A DNA stretch of 64,000 bases from Chitinophagaceae bacterium (lineage in GTDB: Bacteria; Bacteroidota; Bacteroidia; Chitinophagales; Chitinophagaceae), in the NCBI GenBank assembly GCA_025360525.1, contig JANYCA010000034.1:1-64000 (forward strand). Direction: 5' to 3'. Shown here one piece after another: positions 9,301-16,646 of this stretch. The notes beneath the pieces are model-generated. The model was not told the origin of the DNA. It worked only from the letters and a program-made list of their open reading frames with translations, and searched no databases. Each line of letters begins with the position of its first letter. Position 1 is the stretch's first letter. The translations under genes and the position numbers were made by a program.

Positions 9301-10121
9301 GTGAAGGCGAAAATTATTTTGCCGGTGGCAGGTTTCAAACCAAGACAGGTGTATATTTCGATACTGCTCAAACTTACCTTGGCTGCGATTCCATCAAGAC
9401 AACCGACCTAACAGTGCACCCCAATCCACAACCCAACCTTGGCGACGATAGGGGGATTTGTAAGGATACCACTTATACCATGAACCCCGGGAATTTTGCT
9501 CAATATACATGGCAGGATGGCAATACAGCTTCCACTTATACTACTGCTGTGCTGGGTAAATATTTTGTGGAAGTAAAAACTGTGTTTGGCTGTCGTGGTG
9601 CCGATACTATTTTGCTTAATGCCGTTTTGCCAAGGCCAGCTGATTTTTTACCGGCCGACAGTAATCTTTGCAAAGGAAATATCCTGCAAATAGCGGTTCC
9701 CGGATATAAAACCTACCAGTGGAATACCAGCAGCACCAACAGTTTTATTGACATAATTAACACCGGTACATATAGGCTCCGTGTAACAGACCGTTTTGAT
9801 TGCATTGGCAGAGATTCAATGAAAATTTTCTTTTATACTGATTGTATCATCATCGGAATACCATCCGCCTTTACGCCCAACAGGGATGGCTTAAATGAAA
9901 CATTTAAACCGTTTATACCGGCACCGGTTACTAACTATCGCTTGCAAATATTTAATCGTGCCGGCCAGTTATTATTTGAAACCCAAGACTACAAAAAGGG
10001 TTGGGATGGCACCTACAAAAGCAATCCACAGGACCCTTCAGCCTATGTATATTACATCACCCTTAAAGATTATAGAGGAACTGTTGAAAACAGAAAAGGA
10101 AGTTTTGTGTTGATACGATGA
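6321..10121 (+). CDS. Secreted M43/pappalysin-type metalloprotease with PKD domains and T9SS type B sorting domain
   Basis: The 1266-residue protein has a signal peptide (about residues 1-25) and a metzincin zinc site, HEMGHYLGLYH, at residue 231 followed by the Cys-rich segment and a Met-turn (NFMDYG) typical of the pappalysin/M43B group. Two PKD-like domains follow (about 350-520). Four related Cys-containing repeats occupy about 850-1035 with a period near 47 residues (each with an xICQGENY-like opening and GCDSxRT ending). The C-terminus (from about 1178, IPSAFTPNRDGLNE) is the gliding/CHU type sorting domain recognised by type IX secretion. The protein is therefore expected to be exported and surface-attached or released, and to cleave extracellular proteins. 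It stands alone as a transcription unit. Confidence 0.93.
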   Translation: MQQITYISSCVVALVFYCCSNVFCQQPVVKTFSYPAFNNSRICSNDVLLRELRKDKNFVAREKIMNDQILHSLRPSAPDTLILPVVIHIINQNPYSISDAKVINGINDLNNAFSKSGPYALSAGADAKIRFCIAQKDPDGGITTGITRTTSYYGDHLNMDNEDARLKNLIQWDPTRYINIWFITNIDAEAYANFSCGVWTRLGVGGYATMPPAGGALDGIVVTAFGTLLAHEMGHYLGLYHTFEGGCFNFDCAINGDRVCDTPPDGSVLPSSACSSPGNSCNTDTLSAYSNGFFTTDVPDQIDNFMDYGNSSCSRQFTQGQADRMRAAILTQRSGLLQDECRPPCAEIIKAEFLRDTTYTSIGETVNFANTSAGAANYSWLVNDVVNSSAANFTFTFNTAGKYKITLKAFNADTNCFAAHTTYVIVGCGVSARFYTNKKTIASTLPLYPDSIIFTNSSFRGQTYQWLIGNDKGMAEQVVSTGINLTYVFPVPATYTIRLIATNGACSDTTSYYSVWVQDAQPDAVVVPYAAFCYQETKVILNLCIDNYGFAPLPKGTPVTFYDADPRLPGAHKLSPTFYLPYQTVGGNCRYYFYNHLLDIGYPRLNQVYAVINDSGSTATLSLPNTALPEKNYLNNVSVVGGIRFTVTATPSAATLLPGDTLQLKAFASSNGLSYLWSDAFKLSCTACSNPQLYADSDRVKRVIATSGYGCKDTTYVTIKVPPADDFTLKINSVICSSKDSMLVNFTVFNSFFRGVIPKGLQISFYNGNPATTAAVLLKPVYTVQATVSALKATFSTTINIMPQGTLYAVVNDSVKAIPVSLPSTPLLEKLYTNNFASIPYVPNNVLIDTAICQGSNYFGYTATGTYTDTLAGYNGCDSIRTVKLLVKPIFKTTINLVLCQGESYAGYTASGTYVDVFTAVNGCDSTRTLNLTIKPIFKTSVTKVICQGENYGGHTTTGLYVDVFTAINGCDSTRTLTLTVNPTKALTVNADICEGENYFAGGRFQTKTGVYFDTAQTYLGCDSIKTTDLTVHPNPQPNLGDDRGICKDTTYTMNPGNFAQYTWQDGNTASTYTTAVLGKYFVEVKTVFGCRGADTILLNAVLPRPADFLPADSNLCKGNILQIAVPGYKTYQWNTSSTNSFIDIINTGTYRLRVTDRFDCIGRDSMKIFFYTDCIIIGIPSAFTPNRDGLNETFKPFIPAPVTNYRLQIFNRAGQLLFETQDYKKGWDGTYKSNPQDPSAYVYYITLKDYRGTVENRKGSFVLIR

Positions 10122-10237
10122 GCAATAAAAAGCTATTTATTTTTCCCCGTTTAAACAGACTTTAGATCGATGTTGATTTTCTTTACAGCCAGCAGAATTG
10201 AAAAAAACCTATCTTCCTGCTTAATAAAAGACATTCC

Positions 10238-11689
10238 ATGAAACAACTATTTGTATTTTCTTTTTTACTATTGTTAGCCATTGCAGTTACCGCTCAAAAA
10301 AAAGGGGCCTTATCAAAAGACGACGTGTTAAAGACACAGGCTGCCGCCGATATTCAGGCAAATTACGATCAGTATAAAAACACGGCCCTGCAAATTTGGG
10401 AATATGCCGAAATGGGTTATAAGGAAGTAAAAAGCAGCAGCTTGTTGCAAAAAACTTTACAGGATAATGGCTTTACCATAGAGGCCGGTGTTGCCGGTAT
10501 GCCCACAGCGTTCGTTGCAACGTATGGCAGCGGTAAACCAGTAATTGCAATACTGGCAGAGTATGATGCCTTGCCTGGTTTATCACAAACCGCTGCGCCT
10601 GAAAAAACCAGCGCAGGTAAAAATGCAGGTCATGGCTGTGGCCATCATTTGTTTGGCGTGGCATCGGTTGCTGCCGGTGTTGAAATAAAAAAGCTACTGG
10701 AAGCAAAAAAGCTAACAGGTACCATTAAATTATTTGGTTGTCCGGCAGAAGAGGGTGGTAGCGGAAAAGTGTACCTGGTTAGAGACGGCTTGTTTAATGA
10801 CGTGGATGTGGCTATTCACTGGCATCCGGGAGACAACAATTCCGTTACCATGTTAAGTGCACTTGCCAATGTATCGGCTAAATTCCGGTTTCATGGCGTT
10901 TCTTCTCATGCTTCGGGAGCACCGGAACTTGGACGTTCAGCGTTGGATGCAGTGGAGGCGATGGACAATATGGTGAACATGATGAGGGAACATATTCCGC
11001 AGGAAACAAGAATTCATTATGTAATCACCAATGGAGGTAAAGCACCCAATGTGGTACCCGATTTTTCTGAAGTATATTATTATGTGCGACATCCAAAAAG
11101 AGACCAGGCGCAAAGCATTTTTAAACGGGTAGTAAATGCAGCCAATGGTGCAGCATTGGGTACCGATACAAAAGTTGATTATGAATTGATAGGCGGCACA
11201 CACGATTTGCTGATTAACAGAACACTGGCAATAGCCATGCAGAAAAATTTAGAAAAAACTGGTGGGGTAACATATACTGCGGCAGAAATGGAATTTGGAA
11301 AAAAGATGCAGTCAAGTTTTACAGATACGTTGCAATCACTAACTGCAGCAGCAACTATAAAACCATTAAAGTTAGAAGCCATTTCCGGCGGCGGAAGTAC
11401 TGATGTAGGTGATGTAAGTTATGCTGTGCCAACAGTTGGGTTAGAGGCTGCAACCTGGGTGCCCGGAACACCTGCACATAGCTGGCAGGCTGTTGCGTGC
11501 GGAGGTACAGAAATTGGCACCAAGGGTATGATGGTAGCTGCAAAAACAATGGCTTTAACTGCCATTGATTTATACCTGCATCCTGAGCTGATACAACAGG
11601 CAACGACAGAGTTTAAACAGGCAAAAGGTACCTATCAGTACAAGGCATTGCTGGGCGACAGACAACCTGCGTTAAATTACAGGGATTAA
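10238..11689 (+). CDS. Exported M20-family amidohydrolase (AbgB-like)
   Basis: The 483-residue product starts with a signal peptide (MKQLFVFSFLLLLAIAVTAQ) and matches the M20 amidohydrolase group related to the p-aminobenzoyl-glutamate hydrolase subunit. It carries HGCGHHLFG at residues 131-139, PAEEGGSGK at about 168-176 and the HWHPGD segment, which supply the metal ligands. Family members hydrolyse amide bonds of acylated amino acids or folate fragments; here the signal peptide indicates a periplasmic site. A 116-bp gap separates it from the protease gene upstream, so co-transcription is possible but unproven. Full length, no defects seen. Confidence 0.9.
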   Translation: MKQLFVFSFLLLLAIAVTAQKKGALSKDDVLKTQAAADIQANYDQYKNTALQIWEYAEMGYKEVKSSSLLQKTLQDNGFTIEAGVAGMPTAFVATYGSGKPVIAILAEYDALPGLSQTAAPEKTSAGKNAGHGCGHHLFGVASVAAGVEIKKLLEAKKLTGTIKLFGCPAEEGGSGKVYLVRDGLFNDVDVAIHWHPGDNNSVTMLSALANVSAKFRFHGVSSHASGAPELGRSALDAVEAMDNMVNMMREHIPQETRIHYVITNGGKAPNVVPDFSEVYYYVRHPKRDQAQSIFKRVVNAANGAALGTDTKVDYELIGGTHDLLINRTLAIAMQKNLEKTGGVTYTAAEMEFGKKMQSSFTDTLQSLTAAATIKPLKLEAISGGGSTDVGDVSYAVPTVGLEAATWVPGTPAHSWQAVACGGTEIGTKGMMVAAKTMALTAIDLYLHPELIQQATTEFKQAKGTYQYKALLGDRQPALNYRD

Positions 11690-11842
11690 TTTCAGTGTAA
11701 ATTATTTTAAACACTACCGGATGAAGACGTCATAATGTTCAAACTTTTTAGTGACACTTATTTTTGCAAATGCAAAAGCAGGCGGCATTTTGGAGGGGAA
11801 AAACAGTTTGTCGTTTTGTGTCTGATAAACCAGCCGAAGCAT

Positions 11843-12061
11843 TTAAGCTTTTATTTCGTCTTTCACCCGCTTAACAATGGCATCTCCAAAAACACAAATA
11901 CCTGAATTAAAAATTATTAAAGCCAACATTCCGTACAAAAACCAGGATTGATGGTTGGCTTTGTTTGTTCCTGCATCAATAGCCATTGATAATCCTGCAC
12001 CTACCAGTATCAAGCCAATGGGAGCCTGCCAAAGCCAGCTTTTAATTTTAAATTTCACCAT
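11843..12061 (-). CDS. Small membrane protein, 72 residues, unknown function
   Basis: The product has two predicted membrane segments, APIGLILVGAGLSMAID and FLYGMLALIIFNSGICVFG, with a short linker and a charged C-terminus (AIVKRVKDEIKA). Codon usage and the clean ATG start make it look real. I do not recognise a family. It lies alone on the minus strand between the convergent M20 gene and the quinoprotein gene, 134 bp downstream of the latter's stop codon, so it may have its own promoter. Confidence 0.65.
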   Translation of the reverse strand: MVKFKIKSWLWQAPIGLILVGAGLSMAIDAGTNKANHQSWFLYGMLALIIFNSGICVFGDAIVKRVKDEIKA

Positions 12062-12195
12062 CTTACAACATCATTATTTACTTTAGCAATAGGTTTACGA
12101 GTGTTTGATTGTGAATTAAAATGTTTAGGAGCGTCGAGACTTTACGGGTATTGGTACTTGCTACAAAACAGGCACAGGATATCTCCTAATAAATC

Positions 12196-14361
12196 TTATT
12201 TAATTCCAGGTAATGCAAATGCAACATAACTATCTCCGGACAGTGTACTTAATTTTCCGCCGCCACAGGCAATTACAATAAACTGGCGCCCATTTATTTG
12301 ATAAATAGATGGTGTTGCAAAGCCACTGGCAGGCAGGGTGGTTTCCCACAATAACTGACCGGTACGTTTGTTAAATGCCCTGAATTTACTATCGCTGGTG
12401 GCAGCTATAAACAGCAGCCCACCGGCAGTTACAGCAGGACCGCCATAATTTTCTGTTCCCGTAATAATGCCTTTATCTTTGAATGCTTTGTGTTGTCCAA
12501 GAGGGATTTTCCAATCTATTTTTCCGGTGCTGAGATTAATGGCATTTAAAGTGCCCCATGGTGGACGAATGGCAGGTAATCCGCTGCTGGTTAAAAATTT
12601 ATTGTAGCCAGTACCTGTATAAGGAAGATTTAAAAAACTATCTAACACAACGGGCAGCGTAAACTTATTTGCTGCTGTTCTTTTATCTTCTAAAATAAAA
12701 GATGCAATGGCATCTCGTTCTTCTTTTAAAAGTTGTGTAAAGGCGGGCATCATCCGTCTGCCGCCTTGTAACAAAGTATCGAGTTGTAAGCTGTTGTACT
12801 TTTCTTTTGCATGTACAATGGTTGGATAATTGCCACTGCCTGCTCTGTCTGGTCCATGACAAGAAAGGCAGTTGGACGTGTACAAACGTTGCCCGGCTGT
12901 AAACCAATTCTCTTTGATTTTTGTTGGTGCCGGCACGTCTTTCATGGTTAAAATCCAGGGCATTTCATTGGCATTTACAAACAGTAAATTGGTTGCCGGG
13001 TCAAATGCAGGGCCGCCCCATTCAGCACCACCATCATAACCTGGAAAAATAACTGTTCCCTTTTTTGAAGGAGGCAAAAACATATGACCGTTGTTCAATA
13101 CTGCCAGCTGTTTTTTTATTTGAAGTTGCTCCGTGTCACTTGCCAGGTTATTGATATCAGCCTCGGTGAAGACTTGTCGCACAAAGGGTTCTGGTAAGGT
13201 TGGCCTTGGTTGTGTGGGAGAAAGTTTTTCGCCCATTAAAACTGTTTCGGTAGAAACTTTTTCTTCTATAATCGGAAAAATTGGTTTGCCGGTACTGCGT
13301 TCAAATAAATAGATATAGCCTGTTTTTGTAGGTTGCGCAACAGCTTCAATTTTTTTCCCATTCCTTGTTATGGTAACAAGTGCCGGTGGAGTAGGAAGAT
13401 CTTTGTCCCATACATCATGATGTATTTGTTGAAAATGCCAGATCTTTTTTCCGGTGGCAGCATCCAGTGCCAGCAGGCAGTCTGCAAAAAGATTATTCCC
13501 CTTTCTCATACCGCCATAAAAATCGTAGGAAGCAGAGCCGGTAGGTACAAACAACATCCCTTTTTTTTCATCTAAAGTAAAACCGCTCCAACAGTTGGCG
13601 CCGCCAATGTGTTTCCATGCGTTGGGATCGTCCCATGTTTCATAACCGTCTTCGCCGGGTTGCGGTATGGTATGAAAAATCCATTCCTGTTTGCCCGTGT
13701 GAACATTGTATGCCCGTATGTGCCCCGGCGCTGCGTTGGCACCCTCATCTACCCTTGATCCAACTATAATTAAATCTTTGTAAATAATACCCGGTGATGT
13801 GTTGGTGATGTATAATTTAGAAACATCTCTTCCTAAACCAATATGTAAATCTATTTTGCCTTTATTACCAAATGATTCAATGGGCTTTCCGGTTACAGCA
13901 TTCACGGCATTTAAGAAAGAGCCTGCTGTAAAAAAAAGACGCTTGTCTTTACCTTTTTCCCAAAAGCAAATGCCCCGGATATTGTTCATGATAAAAAAAC
14001 CGGAATTGCCTCCTGCATCGTCCTGCGGATTGTACAACCATTTTTCTTTGCCGGTAGCCGCATCCAGTGCAAATAATTTTTGGGTAGGAGTAGTGCCATA
14101 CAAAATACCATTTACAATAATGGGGTTACATTGTATTTGTGAATGATGTGCGGTGTCAGCATCACCCGTATGAAAGGTCCATGCAACGGTTAGTTGCTGC
14201 ACATTGCTGGTGTCAATTTGTGTTAATGCACTAAATCGGGTGCCCTCTTTCGTGCCACCATAAACAGTCCAGCCATTGTTTGCATCGGGGGTGGACTGGT
14301 TGTTATTGCATCGGCAAAAAATCAGCAATACGCCAATCAAAAAAAGAGAAGGTAATTTCAT
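12196..14361 (-). CDS. PQQ-type quinoprotein dehydrogenase with inserted cytochrome c domain, lipoprotein
   Basis: The 721-residue protein begins with a lipoprotein signal (LLIFCRCNNN, lipobox cysteine near residue 18). It then shows the eight-bladed quinoprotein propeller with repeated tryptophan-docking-like motifs (ALDAATGKEKWLY, AYNVHTGKQEWIF, ALDAATGKKIWHF, AINLSTGKIDWKI, AFNKRTGQLLWET). A haem-c site CLSCHGPDRAG at about residues 497-507 lies inside the propeller, before the last blades, in place of the usual C-terminal position. The family oxidises sugars or alcohols at the periplasmic face, passing electrons through the haem to the respiratory chain. The substrate cannot be read from sequence. 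It appears to be monocistronic. Confidence 0.9.
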   Translation of the reverse strand: MKLPSLFLIGVLLIFCRCNNNQSTPDANNGWTVYGGTKEGTRFSALTQIDTSNVQQLTVAWTFHTGDADTAHHSQIQCNPIIVNGILYGTTPTQKLFALDAATGKEKWLYNPQDDAGGNSGFFIMNNIRGICFWEKGKDKRLFFTAGSFLNAVNAVTGKPIESFGNKGKIDLHIGLGRDVSKLYITNTSPGIIYKDLIIVGSRVDEGANAAPGHIRAYNVHTGKQEWIFHTIPQPGEDGYETWDDPNAWKHIGGANCWSGFTLDEKKGMLFVPTGSASYDFYGGMRKGNNLFADCLLALDAATGKKIWHFQQIHHDVWDKDLPTPPALVTITRNGKKIEAVAQPTKTGYIYLFERSTGKPIFPIIEEKVSTETVLMGEKLSPTQPRPTLPEPFVRQVFTEADINNLASDTEQLQIKKQLAVLNNGHMFLPPSKKGTVIFPGYDGGAEWGGPAFDPATNLLFVNANEMPWILTMKDVPAPTKIKENWFTAGQRLYTSNCLSCHGPDRAGSGNYPTIVHAKEKYNSLQLDTLLQGGRRMMPAFTQLLKEERDAIASFILEDKRTAANKFTLPVVLDSFLNLPYTGTGYNKFLTSSGLPAIRPPWGTLNAINLSTGKIDWKIPLGQHKAFKDKGIITGTENYGGPAVTAGGLLFIAATSDSKFRAFNKRTGQLLWETTLPASGFATPSIYQINGRQFIVIACGGGKLSTLSGDSYVAFALPGIK

Positions 14362-14560
14362 TTTATCTGCGGCTGGTTTTTTTGGTGTCGTTTTGTAGGA
14401 ATTAAATTTACATCGAATATTATTAATGCCGCTATTTTTGTCGATTTACTTGAATGGAGTTTTTGTTACGACACTCATTAGAATGAACGATTGAGTTTAA
14501 AACGCACAACGCTCTTGCTTTGCATGCTGTTCACTAATTATTAGTTTTGGAAGACATTAA

Positions 14561-14636
14561 ACCATATTCAACCATATCCAACTATCTTCAACCACCTTCA
14601 ACCTCTTTTAACAACCATCAACCATCTTCAACAGCC
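14561..14636. repeat. 10-bp tandem repeat (about 7-8 units)
   Basis: Seven to eight imperfect units with consensus ACCATCTTCA run head to tail without gaps, ending right next to the stop codon of the Dabb gene. Unit examples are ACCATATTCA, ACCATATCCA, ACTATCTTCA, ACCACCTTCA and ACCATCTTCA. The period of ten bases is close to one helical turn and is not a multiple of three. There are no spacers, so it is a minisatellite and not a CRISPR array. Confidence 0.85.
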
Positions 14637-14640
14637 TTTT

Positions 14641-15030
14641 TTATTTTTTCGCCCAGTAATCAATTACGAGCACTTTATCCAGTATTGGTTGAAGCGTTGC
14701 ACCAAAGGCTTTGTGGGCAGGGTGTGGCAGGTAAATCGCACGATCTTTTTCAGATGAAAAACTAAGCATGAAGCAGTGTGTAAATCCCTGATTAAGTTCC
14801 TCAGGGCTATTGTTAATACCCCATTCAAAAGATTTTATTTGCTTGATTTTTGAAGGTAGCGCCCTGAATGCATCTTCTACCTTTTTAATATCGGCGATAC
14901 TGCTACTATCTTTAAACTTAAATAAAACTACATGGCGCAATACTTTGCCGTATGATTTTTTTTGTTCCTGCGCCTGCGACAAAGTTGTTATGGTTAACAA
15001 CATTAGCACTAAGTAAAATATTTTTTTCAT
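14641..15030 (-). CDS. Exported Dabb-domain protein
   Basis: I choose the ATG at 15030, which gives a classical signal peptide (MKKIFYLVLMLLTITTLSQA) and a 129-residue product; an ATG 18 bp upstream would add six residues ahead of it. After the signal comes a single Dabb domain with the opening VLRHVVLFKFKD, the middle SFEWGINNS and the closing HPAHKAF helix. It is a secreted or periplasmic relative of the cytoplasmic Dabb protein at 2.1 kb. The function of exported Dabb proteins is not known. The stop codon abuts a 10-bp tandem repeat, and no gene is close enough to be an operon partner. Confidence 0.88.
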   Translation of the reverse strand: MKKIFYLVLMLLTITTLSQAQEQKKSYGKVLRHVVLFKFKDSSSIADIKKVEDAFRALPSKIKQIKSFEWGINNSPEELNQGFTHCFMLSFSSEKDRAIYLPHPAHKAFGATLQPILDKVLVIDYWAKK

Positions 15031-15180
15031 GTGTTTATTTTTTAGCAAGATAATAAATCTTACTGTTTTGTTGGTGGTGAACTAAATGCAAAAGGTTGGT
15101 GGTGAAATGTAAATGTGTTTACCTGCAATAAATTTATTTGATGCAATAAAGAGTCGGGTTGGTAAAAATTCAAATTAGGT

Positions 15181-15351
15181 TTACTTTAATCTATCATCAA
15201 TCTCTTCATCCTTTTTTTCATCAGATAACTTTGGATAATCCTCATTAAGCACCTCTTCAAAATCTTCTTTATCTTTTTTATTACTCACCACCAGAAAGAT
15301 GATTAATGCAATAACTGCAATGCCAAAAAAAATTAGTATTGTCCAGTTCAT
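15181..15351 (-). CDS. Small single-span membrane protein, 56 residues
   Basis: An ATG at 15351 opens 56 codons. The product has one hydrophobic segment at the N-terminus (WTILIFFGIAVIALIIFLVV) followed by a highly charged, acidic cytoplasmic-type tail (NKKDKEDFEEVLNEDYPK...DEEIDD). The clear membrane/tail partition and absence of low-complexity artefacts make a real gene likely. No family is recognised. It lies 150 bp upstream of the Dabb gene on the same strand. A near-match to a -7 box (TAACTTTA) lies a short distance upstream. Confidence 0.65.
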   Translation of the reverse strand: MNWTILIFFGIAVIALIIFLVVSNKKDKEDFEEVLNEDYPKLSDEKKDEEIDDRLK

Positions 15352-15497
15352 AATGTTATATTTTAACTTAAAGTTACTATGATTTCCACTTTCGGCATGT
15401 TAAGTTTGCTGATAGGGGTAAAAGCAATACTCAGGTGTAATACAAGGTAAAAATACGTTGTAGCATTACATCCTGTTTGCAACAACTATTATAAGCA

Positions 15498-15526
15498 AAG
15501 AAAAGGGGCAATAATTTATTGCCCCT
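15498..15526 (-). terminator. Intrinsic terminator of the PorT-like gene
   Basis: ATTGCCCC and GGGGCAAT pair across a five-base loop; read on the minus strand the stem is followed by TTTTCTTT. It lies 24 bp beyond the stop codon of the outer-membrane gene at 15550-16131. Confidence 0.8.
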
Positions 15527-15549
15527 GTAATGATTGCCGTGTTTTATTT

Positions 15550-16131
15550 TTATTTATGATGAAACAGGTAAAATGCACCTACCTGAAATCCCCTGTTGGT
15601 CGATTTTACAGAAGTGTTTTCGTTGATATTACTTAGTCCAAGATTGTACCTTGCATCAATACCGAAATTGGTAGCCGGGTTAACGTATCCAATACCTGCA
15701 CCTAAGCCAACATCAACTTTCTTTAAACGATCCTTAATGTCAATTGTTGAATTCGGCGTTTTAGATTTGGCGTTAACTAAAAATCCAACCTGCGGACCGG
15801 CTTGTAAACGAAATCCATTGTCGAACATGTATTGTACCATCAAGGGTACGTTAATATAACCCAATTGTATTTTTGTTTGAACACCCGATGTGGTAAATTT
15901 TGCACCCTGTGCAGAGTAAACTAGTTCCGGTTGAAATGCCAGTTGCTTTGCTAGATGTATATGTCCAATGAGGCCAAGATTAAAGCCTAATAGGTTATCG
16001 TACTTTGGGCCATTGTTGCTATTAATATTGTAAATGTTTAAACCTCCCTTAATACCAACATTTATGTTTTGTGCTTTGGCTGTTGCCGTCATAAGAATTG
16101 CAGCTAGTGCTACGTTTAAATAAAGTTTCAT
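15550..16131 (-). CDS. PorT-like outer-membrane beta-barrel protein
   Basis: The 193-residue product has a signal peptide (MKLYLNVALAAILMTATAKA) followed by an eight-strand type barrel (OMP_b-brl_2/PorT-like pattern): NVGIKGGLNIYN at the first strand, LAFQPELVYSAQGAKF in the middle, VGLGAGIGYVN and the closing FQVGAFYLFH. Such small barrels sit in the outer membrane and mostly have unknown roles. It ends in a clear terminator, so it is monocistronic. Upstream, a sigma-54-like -24/-12 element is seen at 16213-16229. A similar-sized barrel gene lies at 19.7 kb, and the two look distantly paralogous. Confidence 0.85.
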   Translation of the reverse strand: MKLYLNVALAAILMTATAKAQNINVGIKGGLNIYNINSNNGPKYDNLLGFNLGLIGHIHLAKQLAFQPELVYSAQGAKFTTSGVQTKIQLGYINVPLMVQYMFDNGFRLQAGPQVGFLVNAKSKTPNSTIDIKDRLKKVDVGLGAGIGYVNPATNFGIDARYNLGLSNINENTSVKSTNRGFQVGAFYLFHHK

Positions 16132-16646
16132 GATAAGTTTTTTTTATTAATTGAATGATACTAATGCCGTCCATTTTTTTTTAAATGGGATTTTGGCTTC
16201 GTTAACGGATGTTGCAAATACAAGTCCAATATTATTTTTTTTATAGAGTTCTTTATCAGCAATTCAAAAATTTAACTGACAATCCATTGTAAATTAGATT
16301 GCGTGATATTTTGAAGCATTATTTACCGGTAAAACCCTTGTTGTTATCGATTTTTAAGGAGTGAATGTATTATTTGTATTAAATAGGATGAAAGAATATT
16401 GCAGAAAAACAGCTTGTGTTCACTCATTTTTTAACAACACCAGTAAAAAAATGCTGTTGCTGCCTGTTGAGGAAAGTACGCTAGATGGGTATTATAATCC
16501 TCAATTTGTGTCATATATTTTTATCAGTAAAATTGTTTACGAAAACCCGGTTGCGGGAGGTAAAAATTATTTTAGTCGCCAGCCAACACTTTATTTTGTG
16601 CTGCTGATAATTGGCAGACTACTTTATATTGGGGTACAAAGAATGT
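16132..16646. other. Gene-free spacer upstream of the PorT-like gene
   Basis: About 515 bp between the start of the PorT-like gene and the 3' end of the ATP-grasp gene (both minus strand). It holds the sigma-54-like element at 16213-16229. A GTG-initiated plus-strand frame near 16361 runs into the antisense of the ATP-grasp gene and is judged spurious. I see nothing else. Confidence 0.5.
16213..16229 (-). promoter_or_regulatory. Possible sigma-54 promoter for the PorT-like gene
   Basis: Read on the minus strand the sequence TTGGACTTGTATTTGCA has GG and GC at the exact spacing of -24/-12 elements, with a perfect TTGCA at -12 but a poor match to the CACG part at -24. The predicted start site is about 70 bp before the start codon. 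The match is weaker than that at 23203. Confidence 0.35.

Noticed and set aside
12196..14361. Methanol/ethanol dehydrogenase as a specific name for the quinoprotein
   Set aside because: The Cys-Cys and substrate-specific features could not be checked by eye; only the general quinoprotein family is supported.
14561..14636. Possible CRISPR-like array
   Set aside because: Units are gapless 10-mers without unique spacers and no cas gene is present.
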